Positions 1 to 4,868 of a stretch of DNA of 13,894 nt are shown here, in pieces (the first letter of the stretch is position 1; each line of letters starts with the position of its first letter). The notes beneath the pieces were generated by a model. That model did not search any database. It saw only the letters and a list, made by a program, of their open reading frames with translations, and was not told the DNA's origin. Origin of the DNA: Bacteroides_D sp963543925 (lineage in GTDB: Bacteria > Bacteroidota > Bacteroidia > Bacteroidales > CAJPTX01). Location: the NCBI GenBank assembly GCA_963543925.1, contig CAUUCP010000051.1, positions 1 through 13,894 of the forward strand, given 5' to 3'. Both the position numbers and the translations under genes were made by a program.

Positions 1-52
1 TCAACACCAAGTTACTAAAAGTGGAGCTTACACACTTTTTTAGGACAGTATC
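1..52. mobile_element. Terminus of an IS256-like insertion sequence, left window edge
   Basis: Bases 1-52 are the exact reverse complement of 13841-13892. The outer tip, read inward to the IS from base 52, begins GATACTGTCC and continues to GTGTGTAAG. The same 26-bp tip recurs at 7773-7798. From memory, the shape resembles the terminal inverted repeat of IS256 (mutator family). No transposase is inside the window, so the family call is an inference. The IS body lies off the left edge. The neighbouring minus-strand reading frame runs unbroken into it. Confidence 0.75.
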
Positions 53-322
53 GTAAGTCCCGTCCTTCCTAGGAGTAAAGACGTAGGGATGTTCCGCATC
101 CGAGACAGTGAACCTCTTATAGCTCTCCACATTTCCATTCTCATCCTTGATCTTCATCAAGTAGTCTTTTCCTACGATGGGAATCTTCAACTCCTTACCT
201 GCCTCTCCTTTCCACTTGGTGATGAACGGGCGCTTCGTTCCCGACTGGGCAAATACCCCCGACACGCCCCCCACACACAGCAATGTCACGAGTGCTACTA
301 CGATATTCAACGTCTTTCTCAT
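53..322 (-). CDS. Secreted BspA-like surface protein, N-terminal fragment interrupted by IS
   Basis: The reading frame starts at the ATG complementary to 320-322 and gives 90 codons before the IS tip. The N-terminus MRKTLNIVVALVTLLCVGGV is a clear signal peptide with likely cleavage after VFAQ (about residue 26). The mature part begins with a FITKWKGEAGKELKIPI segment, resembling the N-terminal region of BspA-family leucine-rich-repeat surface proteins in oral Bacteroidota. No leucine-rich repeat remains, because the protein is cut after the tyrosine of DGTY. The frame continues through the IS terminus to the window edge and adds residues beginning DTVLKKCVSS, so a chimeric product is possible. 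It is exported, probably a surface protein. The BspA assignment rests on one short segment. Confidence 0.55.
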
Positions 323-564
323 GATCGTCAATAGTTTACATTAAGAATGAGGCAAGTCCTCAAAAAAAACGTTAATGCAAAATAGCGCGTAGCAGGGGAG
401 TAGGGCGCGCATACCCCAAAAGGCAGACAGGGACTGGGCTCGAAGGGGATAAAAAATATTTTCGGTAATTCTCGCAGAAAGGCTATAACAGGGGTAAATC
501 CCCCTCTTTTTCGCCCCCATATCGCTAGGAAAAGGAGGGGATTTTCGATACTCCTTCTTTGAAA
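323..564. other. Intergenic gap without a convincing gene
   Basis: No reading frame here has credible protein composition. A small GC-rich hairpin at about 490-504 (GGGG, five-base loop, CCCC) is followed on the plus strand by a T-rich stretch ending near 511, but no plus-strand gene precedes it. Bases 354-366 form a short hairpin next to an A8 run. The minus-strand promoter of the BspA-like gene should lie here. The only candidate, TATTTTG near 376-384 read on the minus strand, is a poor match to TAnnTTTG. Confidence 0.4.
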
Positions 565-626
565 GACACTGCCCATAAAAGTGGGTAACAGGCGGTCTAT
601 TTCACTGCCCACCTTCCACTCCCTCT

Positions 627-635
627 CCCCCCCCC
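627..635. repeat. Homopolymer tract C9
   Basis: Nine consecutive C bases lie inside miniature element copy A. No gene reads across it, so phase variation is not indicated. It is also a place where a sequencing length error would be likely. Confidence 0.6.
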
Positions 636-649
636 ATTCCATACCACCT

Positions 650-667
650 CTTTAGGAAATCCTAAAG
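650..667. promoter_or_regulatory. 18-bp palindrome in the conserved element core
   Basis: CTTTAGGAAATCCTAAAG has two perfect 8-base arms around AA, the geometry of a dimeric repressor site. The equivalent position in the other copy (about 8036-8052, minus strand) keeps the left arm CTTTAGGA, but the right arm is degraded. It may be a protein-binding site or simply element structure. No gene within the element depends on it. Confidence 0.35.
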
Positions 668-756
668 CGCTATTATTATACGATAAACTAAATAATAGAG
701 TGTAGGAATAAAGGAATACGTCTATAATATGGGCTATTTTTCCACCGAATTTACAG

Positions 757-855
757 GGGGAACATAGACTCTACACCGACTCTACATAGACGGAACAGCG
801 AGGGAACAAGCGGGGAACAACGACTCTACACCCATTCTACCCCGCTCCACCCCGT
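757..855. repeat. 11-bp tandem repeat array in copy A
   Basis: Nine consecutive 11-bp units can be read with no phase slips. Two variants occur. ACTCTACA-type units are at 768, 779, 823 and, diverged, 834. GGAACA-type units are centred at 757, 790, 801 and 812. Most units share the form with CA at positions 7-8 and G at the last position. An 11-bp period is close to one helical turn, so repeats fall on the same DNA face. There is no coding logic, because 11 is not a multiple of 3. Confidence 0.7.
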
Positions 856-996
856 GGGTCGCCTAGCATATTCAGGAATATATAAAGATTTATCAGCCCC
901 CCGATCGCCCACCAGCTCCCGTGCCCCGTATCCACTCTTGGGGGACGGCATCGCTTACAGCTGGCTTGCGGCTCTTTATGTTCACCTCGAACAACC

Positions 997-1004
997 TACC
1001 TTTG
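997..1004 (+). promoter_or_regulatory. Promoter -7 element for mltG
   Basis: TACCTTTG matches the Bacteroidota -7 consensus TAnnTTTG. No TTG sits at the expected 19-21 base distance upstream, so only the -7 half is supported. Transcription would start near 1011, which favours ATG at 1026 over GTG at 1017 as start codon. Confidence 0.6.
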
Positions 1005-1025
1005 TTCTAGAATACAGTGGGTAAG

Positions 1026-2072
1026 ATGAACAGAGGAACACGCAAGCGAAAGTGGATTTGGGGGATAATTGCCGGAGGTCTACTCTTGATACTGATAGGA
1101 GGAGGCCTCTTCTACAGATATTACGATATCTATTTCAAAGGGTGCGTAGCCTTCAAAGAGTCCGAGCGACAACTTCGGATACCACGCAATACGACATTCG
1201 ACGAATTAGCCTCCTTGCTGGTCGAAAACAACATCGTCGATGACGTACACCTCCTAAAGGCATTCGCGCACTTGAAAGGTTATGATACGAAAACCTACTC
1301 GGGCGCCTACACGATTCGCAGAGGCGTCTCCCTACGCAATTTAATGCTTCTTCTTGTTTCACGTCAACAGACACCCGTCAAACTCGTCGTCCCAAGCGTA
1401 CGTACCACCGAGGAACTCGCCGGACGCCTCGCACGACAGATAGCCATCGATTCCTGCGAACTTCTTGCTTACCTCCACGACCCCGCCACTGCCCTACTGT
1501 ACGATTTCTCCCTTGAAACCTTCCCAGCCATGTTCGTTCCTAATACCTACGAGGTCTATTGGGATATCTCTCCAGAACGTCTTTTGACTCGCCTCCATCG
1601 CGAGTACAACGCTTTTTGGACTGCAGAACGTCGCGCTTGTGCTCAACGACTGGGGTTGTCATTAACCGAGGTTTCAACTCTCGCATCAATCATCCAAGAA
1701 GAGGTGCTACACAACGAAGAACTCCCTAAGATAGCTCGTGTTTACCTCAACCGTTTGCGTATCAATATGCCCCTGCAGGCTTGCCCGACGGCAAAGTTCG
1801 CTGCTGGAGATATGAGCCTCTCGCGTGTCCTCTATGTCCACACCCAGATAGAATCTCCCTACAACACCTACAAGAATCTAGGATTACCCCCTGGCCCCAT
1901 CCGCTATCCATCGATAGCTGCCATAGATGCGGTATTACATCCTTCCGAGCACGACTATCTTTTCTTTTGTGCAAAAGCCGATTTCAGTGGCTACCACAAC
2001 TTCTCGCGTAGTGCTGCACAGCACGCACAGTACGCACGTCAGTACCAAAAGGAGCTAGACAGAAGACGCTAG
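1026..2072 (+). CDS. mltG: Endolytic peptidoglycan transglycosylase MltG (YceG-like)
   Basis: A 348-residue inner-membrane protein that cuts nascent glycan strands inside the chain, helping set glycan length. A basic N-terminus is followed by one membrane helix, WGIIAGGLLLILIGGGLFY (about residues 10-28). A periplasmic LysM-like region comes next, then the YceG domain. The catalytic segment LASIIQEEV starts at about residue 219, and the second or third acidic position there is the expected glutamate. The downstream family signature PKIARVYLNRL and the C-terminal GLPPGPI block are present. The usual LQADPT motif reads LQACPT here, an uncommon Cys for Asp. ATG at 1026 is preferred over GTG at 1017 because of the promoter position. 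Length is normal for the family. The next gene, a Fur-type regulator, follows after 73 bp with its own -7 motif. Confidence 0.93.
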   Translation: MNRGTRKRKWIWGIIAGGLLLILIGGGLFYRYYDIYFKGCVAFKESERQLRIPRNTTFDELASLLVENNIVDDVHLLKAFAHLKGYDTKTYSGAYTIRRGVSLRNLMLLLVSRQQTPVKLVVPSVRTTEELAGRLARQIAIDSCELLAYLHDPATALLYDFSLETFPAMFVPNTYEVYWDISPERLLTRLHREYNAFWTAERRACAQRLGLSLTEVSTLASIIQEEVLHNEELPKIARVYLNRLRINMPLQACPTAKFAAGDMSLSRVLYVHTQIESPYNTYKNLGLPPGPIRYPSIAAIDAVLHPSEHDYLFFCAKADFSGYHNFSRSAAQHAQYARQYQKELDRRR

Positions 2073-2110
2073 GTTTAAGATAAGAACTAATATAAATTGC
2101 GGCAGTTTAC

Positions 2111-2118
2111 TACCTTTG
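2111..2118 (+). promoter_or_regulatory. Promoter -7 element for fur
   Basis: TACCTTTG lies 27 bases before the ATG at 2146, as expected for a Bacteroidota promoter with a short leader. A TTG is present at 2097 but is too close to serve as a standard -33 element. Confidence 0.6.
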
Positions 2119-2145
2119 CGTAGATAATGATAAAAGCTGTTTGCA

Positions 2146-2637
2146 ATGGAACAACGTCTAGAAACCCGTCATTCTGTTGGAGCGAGTGAGAATACCAAGG
2201 ACACGGTGCGCAATATTTTTACGCAATATCTTGTGCAAAAGGGACATCGTAAAACCCCCGAGCGTTTTGCCATACTGGATGAGATCTATTCTCGCGAGGG
2301 GCACTTCGATATTGAGACGTTGTACATCTTCATGAAGAACAAGAACTATCAGGTCAGTCGTGCGACCCTCTACAATACGATAGAGCTCTTGTTAGATTGT
2401 GGGCTGGTGATTAAACATCAGTTTGGCAAGAATATGGCGCACTTCGAGCGTGCCTATGAGTGCAAACAGCACGACCACCTCATCTGTACCCAGTGTGGTA
2501 AACTCATCGAGTTCTGTGACCCTCGAATACAGGAAATACAAGATTCGGTTGCCGAACAACTGCATTTCCGTGTGGCACACCACACTCTCTACTTCTACGG
2601 GATTTGCGAAGATTGTTTGAAAGAAACGCAGGGCTAG
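2146..2637 (+). CDS. fur: Fur-family metal-responsive transcriptional regulator
   Basis: A 163-residue cytoplasmic DNA-binding repressor of the Fur/PerR/Zur superfamily. The N-terminal winged helix holds RKTPERFAILDEIY and the recognition segment QVSRATLYNTIELL. The dimerization domain carries HDHLICTQCGKLIEF. Two CxxC pairs, C114/C117 and C154/C157, form the structural zinc site, and H53 with H109 and H111 are candidate regulatory-metal ligands. Fur-type proteins bind DNA when metal-loaded and repress iron or zinc uptake or oxidative-stress genes. Sequence alone does not separate Fur from PerR or Zur. The roughly 20-residue N-terminal extension is polar and slightly longer than usual. An own -7 motif at 2111 indicates independent transcription, and purA follows after 113 bp. 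Confidence 0.9.
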   Translation: MEQRLETRHSVGASENTKDTVRNIFTQYLVQKGHRKTPERFAILDEIYSREGHFDIETLYIFMKNKNYQVSRATLYNTIELLLDCGLVIKHQFGKNMAHFERAYECKQHDHLICTQCGKLIEFCDPRIQEIQDSVAEQLHFRVAHHTLYFYGICEDCLKETQG

Positions 2638-2710
2638 GTTCGCGCACCATCGCTTCAGAACGAGCAAGTCTATTTCTCCAACAAGTACTAACTTAGTCGC
2701 AGAAATCGTG

Positions 2711-2733
2711 CCCCTACGGGTCGTTCGTAGGGG
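2711..2733 (+). terminator. Hairpin between fur and purA
   Basis: Perfect 8-bp arms CCCCTACG and CGTAGGGG enclose a 7-base loop. It lies 17 bases before the purA ATG and is followed by CAGGTAATTTG rather than a strict T run. It may terminate fur, or act in the purA leader as an attenuator or mRNA-stability element. Position fits either role. Confidence 0.45.
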
Positions 2734-2750
2734 CAGGTAATTTGACGTCT

Positions 2751-4031
2751 ATGCAAAACAGAAACGGTGAGCACGCCGCGCAGGTCGACGTGCTATTAGG
2801 ATTACAGTGGGGCGACGAAGGAAAAGGGAAGGTCGTCGACGTTTTGGCACAAAACTATCAAGTGATAGCACGCTTCCAAGGAGGACCGAACGCTGGGCAC
2901 TCCCTCGTCTTTGGTAAGCAGAAGTTTGTACTCCACACGATACCAAGTGGTATATTCCGACCCGGGGTGCGCAATATCGTCGCCAGTGGCGTGGTGGTAG
3001 ATCCAGTTTCTTTTCTTCAAGAGGTGGAGGTATTGACTAAGGTGGGGATTGACGTTCCTGCGAAGCTGGTGCTATCTCGCCGCGCAAACCTGATACTTCC
3101 CACACACAAGCTCCTAGATGCGCACTATGAAAAGGCAAAGGGAAACCAGAAGATCGGCTCTACACTCAAAGGGATTGGTCCCACATATACCGACAAGATA
3201 GCCCGTAACGGTCTTCGGATCGGGGACGTTGAGCAGCCAGACTTTGTGGCGCGTTACCGTGCACTCCGCGATCAACATCTCGCCATCTTGGCAGACGACA
3301 CTATCGACCACGCCGCACTCCAACAGACGGAGAACGAGTGGTTGCATGCCGCAGCCGAGCTCAAGCGTTTCACACTCGACGATACCGAGTACCTCGTACA
3401 TGATACCCTCCTTGCGGGTACTAAGGTGCTGGCTGAAGGGGCGCAGGGTACGATGCTCGATATTGACTTCGGCGCGTATCCATTCGTAACCTCCTCGAAT
3501 ACCATTTGCGCAGGTGCATGTACTGGCATGGGGGTCGCACCCTCGCGTATAGGCAACGTATACGGAATCTTCAAGGCGTATTGTACCCGCGTAGGCGCAG
3601 GTCCTTTCCCGACCGAGCTACACGATGCTACGGGCGAGCAGATGCGCGTGCAAGGACAGGAGTTCGGCGCTACGACAGGACGGCCACGTCGGACGGGGTG
3701 GTTGGATCTTGTAGCGCTCAAGTACGCCATCATGCTCAATGGGGTGACCCACTTGATAATGACTAAGGCCGACGTCCTCTCTAATTTCCCCACCCTGCGC
3801 GTCGCCGTCTCTTATGGTAAAGAGGCGCGTATCCCGTATGGCGACACTGATTCCCAAGCTATCCAGTATCGCGACTTCGAGGGATGGCAGTGCGATATCT
3901 CTCACTGCAAGCATTACGACGAGCTGCCGCAGCGTCTGAAAGAGTATATCGAATTTATAGAGCAGGAAACTGGGGTTCCTATCTCGATTATCTCGCTAGG
4001 ACCAGACCGTGCCGACACCCTAATCCGTTAG
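2751..4031 (+). CDS. purA: Adenylosuccinate synthetase
   Basis: A 426-residue cytoplasmic enzyme that condenses IMP with aspartate using GTP, the first committed step from IMP to AMP. The glycine-rich GTP-binding segment QWGDEGKGK is near the N-terminus, with D22 corresponding to the catalytic aspartate. NAGHS carries H50, the second catalytic residue. The IMP/aspartate-binding block ATTGRPRRTGW and the C-terminal SLGPDRADT are intact. Length is normal. ATG at 2751 is preferred over an in-frame TTG at 2742. The next gene begins 3 bases after the stop, so the two are probably co-transcribed and translationally coupled. A strong hairpin stands just upstream. Confidence 0.97.
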   Translation: MQNRNGEHAAQVDVLLGLQWGDEGKGKVVDVLAQNYQVIARFQGGPNAGHSLVFGKQKFVLHTIPSGIFRPGVRNIVASGVVVDPVSFLQEVEVLTKVGIDVPAKLVLSRRANLILPTHKLLDAHYEKAKGNQKIGSTLKGIGPTYTDKIARNGLRIGDVEQPDFVARYRALRDQHLAILADDTIDHAALQQTENEWLHAAAELKRFTLDDTEYLVHDTLLAGTKVLAEGAQGTMLDIDFGAYPFVTSSNTICAGACTGMGVAPSRIGNVYGIFKAYCTRVGAGPFPTELHDATGEQMRVQGQEFGATTGRPRRTGWLDLVALKYAIMLNGVTHLIMTKADVLSNFPTLRVAVSYGKEARIPYGDTDSQAIQYRDFEGWQCDISHCKHYDELPQRLKEYIEFIEQETGVPISIISLGPDRADTLIR

Positions 4032-4034
4032 GCA

Positions 4035-4496
4035 GTGCCGCCCGCACTTACACTACCTGTACTATCGTTACCCTCCTGTGAACTTCGTATTCGGCAGGAG
4101 GGTAATTTGTATACGGTTTATGACACGCTGCGTAATCTTTGGGTGACCCTTACCCCAGAGGAGTGGGTACGTCAGCATGTCCTGAGTTACCTGATTCGTT
4201 CAAAAGACTACCCTCTTTCTTCGCTTCAAGTAGAGGTAAAAGTGGTTGTAAACGAACAACCTCAACGCGCCGACATTGTAGCCTATACACGCAAGATGAC
4301 CCCCTTCCTGCTGGTGGAGTGCAAGGCTGCCCATGTCCCCCTCTCCGAGGAGACGCTCTGGCAAGCACAGATTTACAACCAACTCCTTTGTGCCCCCTAT
4401 ATCGCTTTGTGTAACGGGATGTCAACCCTACTTTTTGCACAGAACAGCGAGGGGGTCGTGTGGTGTGGAGAGGATTTTCCAGCGTTCGGGAAGTAA
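4035..4496 (+). CDS. Small HsdR N-terminal-domain-like PD-(D/E)XK protein
   Basis: 153 residues, with GTG as the likely start, 3 bases after the purA stop. The conserved opening block LPSCELRIRQ lies close to this start and supports it. The family signature TPEEWVRQHVLSYLI is present (about residues 39-53). A nuclease-type core follows: D80 in RADIVAY, then E95 and K97 in VECKA, and a glutamine-rich helix WQAQIYNQLL. This is the arrangement of the N-terminal domain of type I restriction HsdR subunits (HSDR_N-type), here stand-alone with no helicase domain. Similar short proteins are widespread in Bacteroidota and lack a proven role, so restriction activity should not be assumed. No hsdM or hsdS is in the window. 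An 8-bp-arm hairpin (4071-4078 with 4095-4102) falls inside its first codons. Confidence 0.8.
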   Translation: MPPALTLPVLSLPSCELRIRQEGNLYTVYDTLRNLWVTLTPEEWVRQHVLSYLIRSKDYPLSSLQVEVKVVVNEQPQRADIVAYTRKMTPFLLVECKAAHVPLSEETLWQAQIYNQLLCAPYIALCNGMSTLLFAQNSEGVVWCGEDFPAFGK

Positions 4497-4501
4497 CACC
4501 A

Positions 4502-4530
4502 TTGTGGTTACAAAAATATTCCTACCTTTG
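4502..4530 (+). promoter_or_regulatory. tRNA-Pro promoter
   Basis: TTG at 4502-4504 and TACCTTTG at 4523-4530 are separated by 18 bases, the best two-part Bacteroidota promoter in the window (consensus TTG, about 19 bases, TAnnTTTG). The mature tRNA begins 12 bases after the -7 element. Confidence 0.75.
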
Positions 4531-4542
4531 TGCCGTGAAGTT

Positions 4543-4617
4543 CGGGGTGTAGCTCAGTCCGGTTAGAGTATACGTCTGGGGGGCGTAGGGTCGCTAGTTC
4601 GAATCTAGTCACCCCGA
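4543..4617 (+). tRNA. tRNA-Pro(GGG)
   Basis: A full cloverleaf can be drawn. Acceptor stem CGGGGTG pairs with CACCCCG. The D arm is GCTC/GAGT with a GG-containing loop. The anticodon stem TACGT/GCGTA holds the loop CTGGGGG, so the anticodon is GGG at 4578-4580, reading proline codons CCC and CCU. The T arm GCTAG/CTAGT has loop TTCGAAT. Discriminator base A is at 4617. The CCA tail is not encoded and must be added after transcription. It has its own promoter and terminator. Confidence 0.93.
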
Positions 4618-4628
4618 CACTGCAGAGG

Positions 4629-4664
4629 AAGCGATGAAGGTAGCGTACCTACGTCGCTTTTTTT
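4629..4664 (+). terminator. Intrinsic terminator after tRNA-Pro
   Basis: Outer stem AAGCGA/TCGCTT and inner stem GGTA/TACC are separated by a symmetric internal loop, and a run of T bases follows at 4658-4664. It lies 11 bases after the tRNA. Confidence 0.8.
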
Positions 4665-4828
4665 ATGTCCTTACGGGAGTAATGGGGGCGCTGAATAGAT
4701 GAGACACCGCAGGGAAACTCCTCTCAATGTCTACATATTTTCCCTAGGCAGTCGGTTTTCTAATATACCGATGACTTATTTTTCTAAGGACGATATCAGC
4801 TTCACTTCGCTCGTTGTACCAAAAGCCC

Positions 4829-4836
4829 TACCTTTG
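4829..4836 (+). promoter_or_regulatory. Promoter -7 element for the PD40/SPOR gene
   Basis: TACCTTTG lies 32 bases before the ATG at 4869. A TTG at 4814 is too close to be a standard -33 element. The preceding stretch 4665-4828 holds nothing else recognisable. Confidence 0.55.
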
Positions 4837-4868
4837 TCGTATAACAAGCAACAGGCTAGAGGATATTG

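Larger units (their letters stand above)
565..952. mobile_element. Degenerate miniature inverted-repeat element (copy A)
   Basis: This 388-bp stretch is a diverged, inverted relative of the element at 7773-8133. The left end, GACACTGCCCATAAAAGTGG, aligns with the reverse complement of the other copy's end GGTACTGTCCGTAAAAGTGT. The core at 645-740 aligns with the reverse complement of 7961-8055; shared strings include TATACGATAA, AAATAATAG and ATATGGGCTATTTTT. The right end at 931-952 (CACTCTTGGGGGACGGCATC) resembles the IS tip with mostly transition differences, about 14 of 21 matching. It encodes no protein and no target-site duplication is evident. The right boundary is less certain than the left. 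It sits directly upstream of the mltG promoter. Confidence 0.6.

Noticed and set aside
328..642. 104-residue minus-strand frame in the left intergenic gap
   Set aside because: It spans the tip of element copy A and the C9 run, lacks a plausible start context, and has composition unlike the neighbours.
757..855. CRISPR array
   Set aside because: The units are 11 bp and contiguous with no spacers.
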